Below are positions 1-12,280 of a DNA stretch of 64,000 nucleotides, in pieces. A program made the translations under genes and the position numbers. How positions within the stretch are numbered: the first letter of the stretch is position 1; every line of letters starts with the position of its first letter. The stretch comes from Epiperipatus broadwayi (taxonomy: Eukaryota > Onychophora > Udeonychophora > Euonychophora > Peripatidae): the NCBI GenBank assembly GCA_028023455.1, contig JAQFVV010000022.1:7211100-7275099 (forward strand). The letters are read 5' to 3'. The notes below the pieces were generated by a model, which saw nothing but the letters and a program-made list of their open reading frames with translations, was not told the DNA's origin and searched no databases.

Positions 1-153
1 ATATAAATAAGTGAAGCTGAAGCTCATTCCATTGACTCGTAAATTGAAAGTTTTCATTAGTACTAATGTGTAATAGGAATTGTGGACTTAATCAGTGAAG
101 TATTGAATAACTTCACACTCAGATCTAACCGCTTCAGCTTCACCTATTTATAT
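1..153. repeat. Short inverted-repeat element (MITE-like), at the left window edge
   Basis: Bases 1-23 and 131-153 are inverted copies of each other with one mismatch (inner core GTGAAGCTGAAGC on the left, GCTTCAGCTTCAC on the right), enclosing about 107 bp with no coding potential. This is the layout of a small non-autonomous DNA transposon. The left edge coincides with the window edge, so the true ends and any target duplication cannot be seen. The superfamily is not assignable. Confidence 0.5.
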
Positions 154-922
154 AGAAGGTAGGTTGAAGTAAAGAAGAGTTCCCCTCTTTTTTTCCAAAG
201 CGTAAACTTGTGGTTAAGACCTGTAGAGGTCCCTACTTTCGCATTTTCAAGCGCACACTCTTGAGGTTTATTGCCTTAGTAAATATTACTTGTATATATT
301 TATAAGTTTTATCTGAACACTTCTGTCTCCAGGTTTTTTTTAGCAGTATTTCAGAATAAAAATATTGATCACTATTAATATTGTAATTCAAAATCCTACG
401 AGATTTTCTTATATTTTATTTAGAGCATTTTTTTTTCTATTAAATTATTAAGAATTTTATGTGAAAGGAAATAATTTCTAATCCTGTAGAATTTCTAGGT
501 TATTTGTTGGAAATCTTTTTATATATTGGTGTTATAGCAATTCATTCCATTCCATAGCTATTATTGGAGCATTTTTCACTGCTGATCTTATGTTATAATT
601 TTCTCATGAAGTCTGAATTTATGTTCAAATATTATAAATTGTGGAAAATATAAAATTCTTGCTTTATACTCTCTGAAAGATGCAGTTGTATATTATTAGA
701 CAACATTTTAGACTTTATTCTCATAAGATAAATCTATATATTGCAGATAGTAACTTCTTACTTTAAAATCATCAAAATGAATATCCCCTTCCAATACAAT
801 TTTAGATAGATCAGTTCTTTCACAGGACCTATATAATTTAGATTATTGTATTATATGTATTAAAAATTATTAGATATATCATGTTTTAAATTATTTATGC
901 AAATTATATAATATTTTATTAG
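154..922. other. Non-coding AT-rich sequence upstream of the first visible HSPA13 exon
   Basis: No open frame or recognisable repeat was found. The sequence ends in a splice acceptor (AG at 921-922), so at least its right part is intron. An upstream HSPA13 exon with the initiator Met is required by the reading frame, but I could not identify it here; it may be very short, or lie outside the window. Confidence 0.5.
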
Positions 923-1118
923 GATCTTCTATTTTGATTTTACTACTTGGTGGATATTTAGCTCAGAAGTATCTTCCGCCTCCACCGCCTAAAATTGTGG
1001 GCATTGATTTAGGCACAACATATTCTTCCATTGGTGTATATCATGCTGTCTCAGGTCATGTAGATATCATAGAAATAGAAGACGGCCATAGAACAATTCC
1101 CAGCATTGTTTCTTTTCG
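923..1118 (+). CDS. HSPA13: HSPA13 (STCH) coding exon: N-terminal hydrophobic segment and first ATP phosphate-binding motif
   Basis: This exon starts after an AG acceptor (921-922), with the last two bases of a split codon, and ends before a GT donor at 1119 with two bases of an Arg codon. The product opens with a hydrophobic stretch ([17 protein letters not shown]), then a proline run, then the Hsp70 phosphate-1 signature [13 protein letters not shown] hydrophobic N-terminus followed by GYLAQ-YLP and IGIDLGTTY is diagnostic of HSPA13, the roughly 60-kDa microsome-associated Hsp70 relative that binds ATP but lacks a peptide-binding domain; cytosolic Hsp70s and BiP do not have this N-terminus. 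The hydrophobic segment is expected to act as an ER signal or anchor. An in-frame TTG at 934 is not a plausible start, because homology continues upstream to the splice acceptor, so the initiator ATG must lie in an earlier exon. Confidence 0.9.
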
Positions 1119-1489
1119 GTAAATTCTAAAATTATGTACAGTATATTTATATAAATTCAGTTAGATTAAAATATTAAAGAGCTGAAATTTATAATAAAAT
1201 AGAGCACTGATGCATTCTTTAATAAGCTTACTGGAAAATATGATATTGATGTTAAATAATAACTAACTTCTAAATTATAAATTATGCTTGGGTATATATT
1301 TTTTAAAATTTACATATATATAACATATCAGAATATTTACAAATTGACATTTAGAATAGTGGTGGCAAGCTTTTTTAAGTGCACCTATCAAAAATTTACA
1401 AATAATATTATGCTGAACAGTTTTTTTATAGGAAAAAAAAAATTAAAAAATTAATTTTTACAGAATTTTATTGAGATAAATTAAAAATT

Positions 1490-3330
1490 GTCAGAGAGTT
1501 TTACAAAGACGAATTATAATGAGATTTTTGCTACTGCACATGGTGAACCTGATTCATTATCATTCTCCTTTTGAATCTGACTTTTATAAAATTAATTTCT
1601 GAAAATAACAATCTATATGCATAAGTAGAGGGAAAAAATTGATAATATAGTTGTTACTAATATTTTTAAACAACTGAAAGTTCCAGGAATGGCATTCCAA
1701 TTAATATTTTCTCTTCATCATTTTTTAAAAATTATATTCTGTCATTTTCAAATCAATTAACTTTTATTCCCATCTGAACTGGATTGAAAATCATTTATTT
1801 GCAAATCTATATCATTCAAATTTAACCACTTGAGAATTTTTAAATTGAATTTATCTGCTTATGTAATATTTGGATATAAGGTAAAATTTGTTGTTTCTTC
1901 AAATTGCCTGAATTACACAAATCTTGAAGAGAATTCATCGATCATTGACTGGATTACAATAGAAAACTCTTGCACCGATTTATCTTCATTTAGTTTTTCG
2001 TGAGATTATGTATCCACACAACATTTTTTTTTTGTATTCTAAAAATATGTGTAAGTATCTGAAATATTGTCAGTTAAAAATTTCTAATTTAACTTCTATT
2101 GCTTTGATTAAACCAAACATGAAAATGATGGTCTCTTATTAATACTTTCCAGTTTAATATTTAGTTAAGTGGAAGCACAAATCAGTAAAAATCAATTTTA
2201 AAAGCTATTTGATATCCTTTAATTGATTTTATTGTTCAATGATATTCTCATTATGTACAAAAAATCTAATTTCCTCTAAAGACCCAACAAATCTCTCAAG
2301 GATTTTTGTTATATCTTAATTATAAGACATTATTGTAAGTAAGTAAATTATTCTATGATGAATTTAACAATTTCAGGAATTTTTGTTTATTTAAAATGCA
2401 TGCAGACATAATGTTGACTATTTTGTTACAAAGCTCTTAATATTTTCCAGTATCTTGAAATTATCCTTTGCACATAAACCTTTTTGATGTATAATGCAGT
2501 GAAAACCTAGAACTGCATGTACAGTATATTTGGTTAATGAATTGACAAAACTGTTTTTCTATCTGGTCATTCTGTGAGCACCATCACTTGTTATTGATAT
2601 AATTTTGGAAAGGTTTATTTCTTTTTTAGCAAATGCATCTATAAGTATGTTGCAAATACTTATTCTTTTTATTGTTATTGCTAATGATAATTAACTGATT
2701 AATCCTTACTTGATATTTTCCCAATATAAAAAAAAACTGATCCATATATATCAATAGTCTCATCAAGACAAAGAAAAATGAAATTGGAAGATTTTATATC
2801 TATTTTTTACTGATAGGTTATATTTTTAGCATTTATAAGATTCTTTTACCATATTTCTAACCAAAGACAAATCTTTTATTCGTTGAATAATTTTTTCTTT
2901 GTTTTTAAAATCTTCCTAAAGAACCGGTACACATTTTAACTATGCCCTTTTTTTTTTGTAGATATTTACCATGTTTGGCAATTATGATTTGAGGTAATGT
3001 ACCTAGCAGCAATTATATTTGACAGACTGCTGATATTCTTAATTAGAGATATTGATTGAGCATTTCTATTTTTAGTGATTCATGCAATATATTCTTTTTA
3101 TTGTTCTTTATTTTTATCAAGAAGAGATTTATAATTTATTTCATAATGCCACTATTTTCAAGGTTCTGCATACTTCTATCTCAAAACAAAACACAAACTG
3201 GTTTATTGTCCTTATTAATAATGCAATATTCTTCTGTTCTCCAACTTTGAATTATCTGATAGCATTATTTTTTGTTTTTTACTTAGATTGGCCATATTAT
3301 TTAAAGCAGGAAAACATTTTTCTATAAAAA
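1490..3330 (-). pseudogene. Decayed hAT-family transposase (ZBED/FAM200/GTF2IRD2-like group)
   Basis: Reading the minus strand from about 3330 to 1490 and allowing frame changes gives, in order: a BED-finger-like N-terminal region (KDNKPVC near 3210); a catalytic-domain start resembling the hAT motif LSLDESTDI (seen as FLCLDETIDIYGS near 2760); a segment ITSDGAHRMT near 2580; the characteristic GFHCIIHQKGLCAK near 2490; a stretch resembling GSLEEIRFFVHNENI near 2270; and a C-terminal dimerisation-like end (FSEINFIKVRF...MNQVHHVQ near 1590-1540). That order matches hAT transposases of the vertebrate/arthropod ZBED5/FAM200 type. There are many stops and frameshifts, so this is an old, inactive copy. 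Terminal inverted repeats and the 8-bp duplication expected of hAT were not identified. It lies in HSPA13 intron 1, antisense to the host gene. Confidence 0.72.
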
Positions 3331-3539
3331 AAAATTTCTTTTTCAAATTCTTTATATGTAAAAATAAATTAGGAATATAAATGTTTAGACATTTATACAG
3401 AAAAGGTAATCATATATTTTTTGTCTAAACATTTTAAATTCATGCTTAGCATGCTTTCGATATATTACATATCATATTCATAGCTCATTCATTTCTTAGT
3501 GTTCATAGTTAGTAAGTATACTTGATAGTTTTATTTGTT

Positions 3540-4760
3540 GTTTCATTCAGAAATATTTAAATTTCTTCATACTGCCCACTTTTTCGATAGAGAGATGCTA
3601 GTCTCTTTTTTTATTTATGACAAATCGATCTTTGGCTACTGTCCAAACCTCTTTAATCTTTCATTTTCTGCCCTCTCTCTCATTGCACACAATTTCTGCT
3701 TTCATCAGATCAAATTTATGGCCTTGCTGTTGCTCATGATCTATAAATATAGAAGAATATTCTGAGTTTTTCATGGCTCTATTAGAACAAATATTTATGC
3801 TAGGCCAATCTTGTTGATAAATTGGCTCTTGATTCGCCATAATATGCAGCTTTACAATTGTTTTAATCACATTGGTGGGCTGATTCCATGGGCGATTTAT
3901 CTTTAAAATTATTGTATAGATTGTTCATTGAAGGGGAGAACGAAAACTTGCGTTGTATTTTTCAGAGCATATTCTTTTTAGTTTTTGAGAGACTTTTGGG
4001 ATATATGGAAGGCTTATCCATTTTTATCCTCCCTAGTTTGAGGGTATACATTTTTTTTTCTTTATAGAATCTGTCGATCGTGTTAATAATTTTATTTCTT
4101 TTATGTCCCAAATTTTATAAATCTTTAGTGTATACTTCCACGTTGTTTTTCCTGTCTGTTTTGAATTTGCATAATTTTAAATTCCTATATAGAAATCTTT
4201 TAAAATCAGCTAATTTGTGAACCATGCGGTGTTAGTGACTTAGAATGGATAACTTCTCTTATATTTAATGGTTTCAATACTATTTTATAGTTTAAGGTGT
4301 TCAGAAATTTAATATTCTGGTTTTTGTCTTCATTTTCAATTGTCCAACTTAAAGAAGACATTTGTTCTAATTCTTGGTGAATTTTTGTAATTTTGTTTTT
4401 GTGACACAGACTAAGGTGTGTCATCCATGTCTCTAACATATAATACCTTAGAAGATGGATTCATGAATTTGAAATGACCATATCTTCAATTTTTGATAGA
4501 TATAAACTACATATAATGCTGTTGAAGGAAGCCCATTGGTCATCCATTTTCCATTTTGTAGGGTTTTTCATTTGTTATGGCAATATCTTCATTAATCCAT
4601 TTCAATACATCCATTATATTTATGTGTATTATAATTAATAATTTGTAGCCGTTTGCAAACGATTTATTTTTAATTATTATTATTTTGTCTACAAGTTCAT
4701 ATGAGGATTTTATGGTGCGTCTTCTGAAACCCAAATCTTCAATTAGCTAGGCGGCAATAA
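3540..4760 (-). pseudogene. Penelope-like element remnant: RT part, linker and GIY-YIG endonuclease (copy a)
   Basis: On the minus strand, from 4734 downwards, the pieces follow Penelope order. First comes an RT piece (GFRRRTIKSSYELVDKI), which closely resembles GFGVYTIKSSFEFIEKI in the copy at 39.6-41.2 kb. Then a degenerate NG-PMG box near 4540, and WTIENEDKNQNIKFLNT near 4350. A linker follows (SIYPKSLSKTKK near 4010), then a GIY-YIG-type endonuclease stretch (NNCKAAYYGESRANLSTRL near 3850-3800, then HKYLF). The last piece is an acidic/His segment, SSIFIDHEQQQGHKFD near 3750. Penelope elements encode a reverse transcriptase joined to a GIY-YIG nuclease. Stops and frameshifts break this copy throughout. 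It sits in inverted orientation beside copy b. Confidence 0.75.
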
Positions 4761-4799
4761 TTTTAGTTGCTTTTTAAAAATACAATTCTTCAAAGTCTA

Positions 4800-5000
4800 T
4801 TCTGAGGATAAAAAATATATAAGCCTTACATATATCCCAAAAGTCTCTCAAAAACTGAAAAGAATATGCTCTGAAAAATATAATGTAAGTTTTCATTCTC
4901 CTTCATTGAACAATCTAATCAACAATTTTAAAGATAAATTGTCCATAAAATCAGTCTACTAGATATTCTATAAAATAAAGACATTCAGAAAGCAAGTGAA
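4800..5000 (+). pseudogene. Penelope-like element fragment, inverted relative to its neighbour (copy b)
   Basis: Plus-strand bases 4806-4975 translate to YIPKVSQKLKRICSEKYNV, then FHSPSLNNLINNFKDKLS, the RT-to-endonuclease linker of a Penelope-like element. The DNA closely matches the reverse complement of about 3890-4035 in copy a, so the same region of the same family is present twice, in opposite orientations, about 0.8 kb apart. Homology fades after about 5000. Bases 5130-5290 contain another short open stretch (HRHIKIHIAASNDLMATLD) that I could not assign. Confidence 0.65.
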
Positions 5001-5689
5001 GTTCTAACAAGAAAAAAAAAATGCCTAAAAGTTTATGAGCATAGAATTTTTACTTAAAAATAAACTTATAGAGAAAGATTTCACAACAGTTTTATTGTTT
5101 ATAAGAAAATTGTATTTTAAATTACATGTGGGGGGGGGTATCAAAAGAAGATACCTGTAAACTTGCATAGGCATATCAAAATTCATATTGCAGCATCAAA
5201 TGACCTAATGGCTACATTAGATAAAAATCGTAGTTTCAAACATGTAATGGATGCTGAAATTTCTATTCTTGGAAAAAGGATTAAACTTTGACTTTACACT
5301 ATTTTATATAAATAATATTTGTCTAAATCACATGTTAATAAATTGAAAATAATTGAAAGTTTGCTAATCTTTCAATTACTATCTTATATAATGGCAGCAA
5401 CTGAGTGACAACAATTCCATGCTAGCTATAGAATCAAAACTACAAACATTTTCAGAAAGCATTATAGGTTATTTCACAGATTCCAGGAAAGTAAATTAAC
5501 ATATTTCAGCAAGATTCCATATTGTTTCATTAAGACTTATTGCTAATTCTAGAAATTCACTATATTAAAATTTGTCATCTTTTGGCATATGTCACAATTT
5601 TTTGCCAGGGATTCTTGTGGAGTTAATCAAGAACATTAGAAAGAAGTGACATGTTAATAAGCTTTAATGTGGAAAGTTTTTTCATCATA

Positions 5690-6620
5690 TGGACTCAGTA
5701 ATGAAACATTGTCTATTATAAAAAAAAAAACGTAAATAAGGGTGATAGTTTATAAATATGGAATTGTTAAAATTCTGCATAAATACACCATACTTTCAAT
5801 ATACCACAGAATTTTTCCACAAAATGCGAGTATATCTATGAATTCATTAATCACCCCTGATAAACAACATTTATATGGAAGAATGTGAAAACACAAATAT
5901 TGCTTTATTGCCATCAAAATGGCTTCACTATGTTGATACATTTGTTGTATGGCTACATGTTAAAGCACTATTATAAACATTGTGGCCACACACCAATGGC
6001 ATATCTTTATAGAATTAGAAAAAGGAATAAAAATTGATATTCTTAGATTTTTTGCTACATTAGAATTGTTTAAAGAAAACATACACAGCAAATTATATAC
6101 ATACAATCATGATAGAAATACAAAAAGTAGAATTATACTATAATTTTTGAAGAGAACAACATAAATTTTGCTTCAAAGTCCAATAAAGAACAGTCTCATG
6201 AAGAATGGTTACACAACATCTGTAATTAAGAAAAGATTAAATAGATAACAAAAAGAAATGAACAATAACTGATAAGTACTGCCGATGTATCCATATATCG
6301 AGGATTATCAGACAAATTAAAGAAAATTTGTAATCAATATAATATTAAAACAGCTTTTCAAAGTTACAGTACAATGCAAGCCTTACATGATTTAGTGTAC
6401 AGTATCAGACTGATGTATAAGTCCTTGAATTGATTCCAGTCTTGGCTCTTTTGACACTCGAGCTTCATATGAACCTCAAGCAGTAAAGTCACACGATTAT
6501 TGTTTTGCACAATGTGAAGAATTTTTACTTCTAAATGCTGAAAAACAAATGCATTTTGTTAATATTGGATACATATTGGTGAAACGAGTCATTTTGATTA
6601 AAAGAACACAAAACTATTAG
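5690..6620 (+). pseudogene. Penelope-like element remnant of a second clade, RT core plus GIY-YIG (copy c)
   Basis: Plus-strand frames give the PLE-type RT core. They show LLKFCINTPYFQYTTEFF near 5770-5820, then NNIYMEECENTNIALLPS and KWLHYVDTFVVW near 5865-5960 (the YVDD catalytic box reduced to YVDT), then a FLD-like piece near 6045. Further on is VSIYRGLSDKLKKICNQYNI at 6287-6346, the linker motif before the nuclease. Near 6572 the frame reads IHIGETSHFD, the second motif of GIY-YIG nucleases. The motifs resemble Neptune/Poseidon-type elements more than copies a, d and e. Clade assignment is an inference and needs a tree. The copy is broken by stops. Confidence 0.72.
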
Positions 6621-6699
6621 GGGGAAAAGATATGTTGGCCATAAATATATCAATAAATATAAGATTGATTGGGAATATTTCTAACTGTTACCTTTGACA

Positions 6700-8181
6700 T
6701 AGTAATTTAGTCAGTTAAAGTATTCATGAATTTGAAGATTGCTCATTTAATTTTCATGCTAGCTATTGTTGGCCTGACCAGCAATACTTGAGGAAGAGAG
6801 GAGAATGATACCACTTGAAACAATGTGTTCTACATTAACCCGTGTGTAATTAATATAAGTTCAATATTATTATTTTTAATTTTATTTAAAACATTACATT
6901 ATTTAAAACATTATATCATAATATAAAAAAAAGCTTGTTTAGAGCATTAGCATGCTCTTAAGTTTACATATTGGTAATTGCAAGCTATATATAAGTCATG
7001 TGACATCTGACATTATTATTACTATTAAAATATTACAATTCAATTAGATGTGTTTTGGTTTAACATATAACTACAAAATAATAATAATAAAATTCTAATT
7101 GATTTAAAAAAAACATTACTCATAAAAAATAATAGTAATAATGAATTGGTTTATTGCTCAGGAACTCATAAGAAATTGAAGCTCCAGAATTTGTTTCAGT
7201 GCCCCAAGCCACACATCTTTTGTCTGGCTCATTATTTCAGTTTAACCAAATAAAACTTTAAAAAAATAAAACAGTAAACTATATTATACAATGATATCTA
7301 CAGCTAGGAAGTTTTTTTGGCTTATATATAAACTTAGATATTTTTTCAAGTGCAAACTCATTGCTAATTCAACTAACCATACAATTATTGATCAGAAAAT
7401 GAGTATCTAGCTTTTCTTAGCTATTAGGCAAAGTAAGGAAAATGAATCTTAAACCATTATCACCCATCCTTTGACTAACCTGATGAGTAATACCTTTTTC
7501 CCACATTTTGGAAGGCAATTAGAATGATCTATAGTGAACTGTTAAAAGATTTTATCTTGTAATCATATACTCGAAAATAAAGTATCGGATTTTATCTTTT
7601 TTGGCTAATAACTTTTAATAAATATATCTCATTCTTCAGTGAGTATGTGAATATTTGAAAACAGTTTTATCTCCAAAAATGAAAAATAACAATGTTATAG
7701 ATCTTATTGCCTGAAAGTGTGTAATAATGGAATTTTATTGTAGTTATACATTGGATTAGATGGTAGAAATTGTTAAAAATATAATTACATATATATGAAT
7801 CAGAATAATGATTAAGAATTCAAATTTGATTTATCTTTTTTGTATGTGCAAACACATTCATAGATTATCATATTTGTAATTTAAATGAATAATTTTGTAC
7901 TATTGATACAGGATTTGGGGAGTTTTGTAACAAATCTAATTGTCAGTAGAACTGATTTCTGACTTCATTATTATCTAGTTTCCATTGATTTCCTCTGTGT
8001 GAACATATTTGGCTTTAGATTTAAGTAATAGACATTATCTTTGTCTCACTAATATAAGCTAGAAAATCTTGTGAGGATCTGTGTGGCTTGGCATTTTATC
8101 TAGTGTAGATGTCTATTATGCTTTTTCAATAAGTAAATTTTTTTTATATATAATCTTATGATTATTTTTCATTTAATATAG
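6700..8181. other. End of intron 1: AT-rich, nothing recognised
   Basis: The stretch is AT-rich with short A and T runs. It has no open frame above background and no repeat ends that I could see. It ends in a pyrimidine-poor but acceptable acceptor, AG at 8180-8181. Confidence 0.5.
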
Positions 8182-8326
8182 GGAGAATGAAACTCTTGTT
8201 GGCTATCAAGCACTCTTGCGAGCAGAACATGATCCTGCTAATACCATTTATGATACTAAGAGATTTATAGGAAAGAAATTTTTGCCAGATGAATTAGCCA
8301 AGGAAAGTAAAATATATCCATTTAAG
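8182..8326 (+). CDS. HSPA13: HSPA13 coding exon: N-terminal ATPase lobe
   Basis: The first base completes the Arg codon split at 1118, and the exon ends in phase 0 before the donor GTAATA at 8327. The product begins ENETLVGYQALLRAEHDP and continues through NTIYDTKRFIGKKF to KIYPFK. VGYQA...NTIYD-KRFIGK is the conserved Hsp70 lobe-I block; the spacing between VGY and TIYDTKRFIG and the short tail ending YPFK fit HSPA13. No stop or frame break is present, and the phase match with both neighbouring exons supports the boundaries. Confidence 0.92.
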
Positions 8327-11040
8327 GTAATAATTTAAATTTCATAATTTCAAAAAATAATTTGAGATTTAGGTACTGTTTTTTTTTATGTGAAAAAGAT
8401 AAAAAAATTTGAGAATAATGTATTTTTATCACTTTATTCAAATATAAAAGAAATTTAATAAATTAATAGAAATTTTCAATGACCCTTCAGCAGCATTGTT
8501 ATTTTTTTCTATACTAAATGGCTTTTTTTCTTATAGTAAATAGTATATTTACATCAATTTTATTTATTGTTATCTTTTACATTCTGCTATACAAAATGAA
8601 TTTGATACCCTAGAGTTTTAAATCCTTACAACTAATTTATATATTAATGTAAGTAGTGATATTCTGTTGTAGGTAAAATATTATTAATTCATACAGGTGA
8701 TGTTTAAAAATGACAAAAAATATTGCAATATAATTAAATTTAAATCTAAACATCAAGAACTTGGTTCACACAAAAAAAGTTAATTTCATTTTAGCAGCAT
8801 ATCTCTTTGCCTTTTTCCAGTCAAAGCTTAGAAGTAATTTTTAATTAGTTGATGATGGAAGAAATTTATTTCCCGCAGAGGTGTTAATTGAAAAACAAAA
8901 TGTTTTTGGAAGGAGATTATATTATATAGATAAATTTCACTCACTTTTTTAAATATTTTTACTTTATAAGTAAATTGTCATTGTATATATATAGTTTTAA
9001 AAAAACTATTAGATTTTTATTTTTATTTATTTAATTATCCAAGGAAAGAGTGCCAAGAAAATTTATATATAAACCAATAGCAGCTTGTCCTTAATTAAGA
9101 TCAAATGAGATAATTTATTCTTTGTCTGTAATTTATTAGATTTGTATTACCAGAAATGTTTTTATTAATACGTTGCAGGATGTACAAAACAGGCACATGA
9201 TACAGACTTTCCACTAGATTTTGTAAATACTTTAACAAAACACTATTTTGTATTGAATTTACAAAAAAGTTAATCTTGGAATGTATAAAAATGAAAATTT
9301 TGTCATAATATTAAAATTTTTGAATATAGCATTTTATATGGTAAATTTTTAGAGGTTTCAAATCTGATTAAAATTGTTTTAGTTGCATATGTGTTTACAT
9401 CTACTACTGCATGCTGATTCATTCATTATATTAAAGTATATGGAAACATTTTTAAGAAATACAACTTCTTGCTTGCAATTTTAATATTTCATAAACATTT
9501 TTTTCTTCAGTTCAGTCAAAAAATCATTGGAAACTTTTTTCCAGTCAAGAATAGGAGTGATTATTTGTATAAATAAATGTGAAGAATTAATTATTTATGA
9601 ATTGATTTGTGGAAAAGGTTCTATAAATATGAAGTAATTTTTTTGTTATGTTCTATCTTTAATTAATGACAGTCACATGCTGATTACTATTAGTTGTCTT
9701 ATTGAAAGTTTTTTATATTAATATTTATCAGTTTTGTTCTGCTTTCATTGGATTACAACTTCAATTTTTCAGAACCTTTACATTTAATCAAGGTATCTAA
9801 CATCGAATGCTATATTGAAAAATTATTACTAATATTAATATTATAATTCAATTGTTACTAATTTTCTTTTTTTCTGAACCAATGTAATATCGGGTAAAAT
9901 GAAAATACACCCAGAAAAGATAGTTTTTTAATAATATTTAGTTTTATTACTGCCTAGCATGCTTTCAATATATTTTACCATAACATATTCATGGTGTATA
10001 GTGGAGTGCATGAGAAATTTGTTTGGGGAACGATTCAAGAATTTGGGTATAATTTTATGGAAAATGTATAATAAAATATTACAGGAAGTGAGATAGTTTC
10101 TTGCATCGGGGGGAGGGGAGCTTCAAGTTTGGAACCAAGCAGTTGCCTTGTATATCTGTCCTGTAGCAATGGTTCTTGCTTGAATTATATTTTGTCATGT
10201 TTATAATTATATTGCAAATGTTCTATCATGCTCATATCTATGAGCAGCACCACTGATATATACATATTTAAATGAATTTTTAGAATATGATATTAATTTG
10301 ATAAATTTTTGGAATTTATAGATAACAGTAAAAAAAAAAAAAATGCTTTAATTCTTGAATGATTCAAAGACTAAAATTATGATTAAAACCTTTGCATCAG
10401 TAATTCAGAAATTTGAACAAGTTTCATTTTAGTGAACATTAAGTGTACCATAGTGATACATATTTTAATGATAAATCTTATATTGAATTTGTCAAATTAG
10501 AACTATACATTGCCTGTAGATCCAAGAACTCAACAAATGTTTATCAAAACATTTTGTGAGAAGCTAATTATTGATCAATAAAACAAATATATTCTTAATA
10601 GTTTTTTTTCCTCAAACTAGCTATTAAAAGTTTACCATCACAATAATATTTATCATAACATAATAGCAATAAGATTGATAATTTGTTATCAAAATATTAG
10701 AACAAATTATCTTGAATACAAAATATAATGCGCCATAAATGGAATTAATGAGTAATATGGTTGGCTGGTGATGATAATGACGATTATGTATTTGGTATGA
10801 ATTCTAAGAAAACAAATAGATATTGAAGTGCAATTAATTATTGTAATATGGAGGATTGGGGCATAAAGGGTGAGGGGGGCAATAAAACAGAATAGATACA
10901 TTTAAATAAATTCTTTGATTTAGCAGTTCTACAGATATTAATTTGAAAAAAAAAAAAAAGTACATTTTGTAACCTATTTCTTTTCTGAAAATCTAGATTA
11001 ATAATAACATTTAAATATACTTTGCAAGCTAATGATGAGT
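8327..11040. other. Start of the 30-kb HSPA13 intron 2: AT-rich, no recognised genes
   Basis: No coding homology was recognised on either strand. A short stretch around TAGCATGCTTTC at about 9955-9993 resembles 3443-3480, at the far end of Penelope copy a, so a small piece of a shared repeat may lie here. A G-rich run occurs at about 10108-10125. Confidence 0.45.
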
Positions 11041-11044
11041 TATT

Positions 11045-11510
11045 TGTATAAAAGATATTATAATCACACTAGAAATAATGAAATGCAGAGTAAGTAAAAT
11101 TATGCAAAATTGCAAGTTAACCTGAATATACTGATTTGCATAGGGACAATAATAAAATGCCCATGTAAATTAGCAGAGCCATCAAAAATTTCAGCAGAAC
11201 TTTAATATCAGAGGAGCCAGACACAGTCAGAACTAGCTAGGCTGAGTAGTGATAGTCGTGTGATCAATAAGATGCTAGTGGAACCTGATGTTGGTGAACA
11301 GTATAAAATGTTAAAGAAACAAATATAGAGAATAGTTAATGGAGAAAGTTATTAAGACTGATTTAATTTATGGAATTCAACCAGCACGCCTCTAGTTGAA
11401 TATACTAACCAATTACTAATTATATAATTATTAATTATACATATATATGATCTGAATAATGAACTTGTTACTAAGTTATTAAAAACTTTAGCCCCATATG
11501 CATCAATTGG
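11045..11510 (+). repeat. 5' LTR of the old Gypsy element
   Basis: This repeat is about 466 bp. It aligns with 18938-19470 with many substitutions and indels; the 3' copy carries roughly 45 extra bases near its end. The left edge is near TGTATAAAAG, and the right edge is placed just before the candidate primer-binding site. Boundaries are uncertain by about 10 bp because of divergence. Confidence 0.65.
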
Positions 11511-11549
11511 CACAGTATCTGGAATCTGTGTTAAGTACTAATTATTATT

Positions 11550-12280
11550 GTGATAGATAGCATCGTAATGCAGAGTGGTGTGACAATGCCTTTCAATGTA
11601 ACCAATTTGGCACAATGGCAAATATATGTTAATCATGTTGAAAAGTACATAATAATTAAAATTAGTGATGATAAGTTGAAAATTGCCTTTCTACTATGGA
11701 TGTTGGGAAAGCATGTGCTACAATTAACAAATCATCTGTGATCAAAAAAATGCTTGAGGGTATTGCCTACTAGGAGTTGCTGGAAAAATTAAATGCGTAT
11801 TTCAAAACTACAGTATCGAAATACCTGACTTCTCTTTCATAATACAGAAATGCAGTCACTAAGTGGAGTATGATTTGAAAATGTGAGAATTAGCAAAGAA
11901 AAGTGAATGTAGCATTTATCTAGAAGAGATGGTATTGGACCATGCAGTACTAGAAACTTAGACAAATATTGCTGAGTCTTCGTAAGTTATAATGCTGTCA
12001 TTGAACTAAGTATAGGATTTGAAACCGATCATGCACAAGAATTTAAAAATGTGACAGATAAAACAAATCCAAATACACATATAAATAAGGTGAAGGGGCA
12101 CAGATGAAGGAGAAGAATATTAAATTAATACACCATTATCTATTATTATTTTGGAAAGAGAGGACACATAAAATGAATATGCAAATTTAAGACATACAAG
12201 AGTCTTAAGTGTGGATTGTCAGGTCATTTGTCAAAAGTTTCTTTTAACAAACTATGCCATGAATATGAAAAAAATAAATG
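11550..12280 (+). pseudogene. Degenerate Gypsy gag
   Basis: The frame starting near 11565 gives MQSGVTMPFNVTNL followed by WQIYVNHVEKYIIIKISDD, with the sense of a Gypsy gag core (F-W--Y--R-E-Y). After several stops, the region at about 12130-12250 reads YYYFGKRGHIK and FKTYKSLKCGLSGHLSKV, a pair of damaged zinc-knuckle-like stretches. The assignment rests mainly on position between the LTR and the RT fragments. Confidence 0.5.

Noticed and set aside
934-1122. A complete small gene starting at TTG 934
   Set aside because: The frame is the interior of an HSPA13 exon with splice sites on both sides; the start is an artefact of allowing TTG.
3379-3436. Short palindrome AAATGTTTAGACA / TGTCTAAACATTT
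   Set aside because: Only 13 bp arms in AT-rich sequence, no target duplication and no second copy seen; too weak to call an element.
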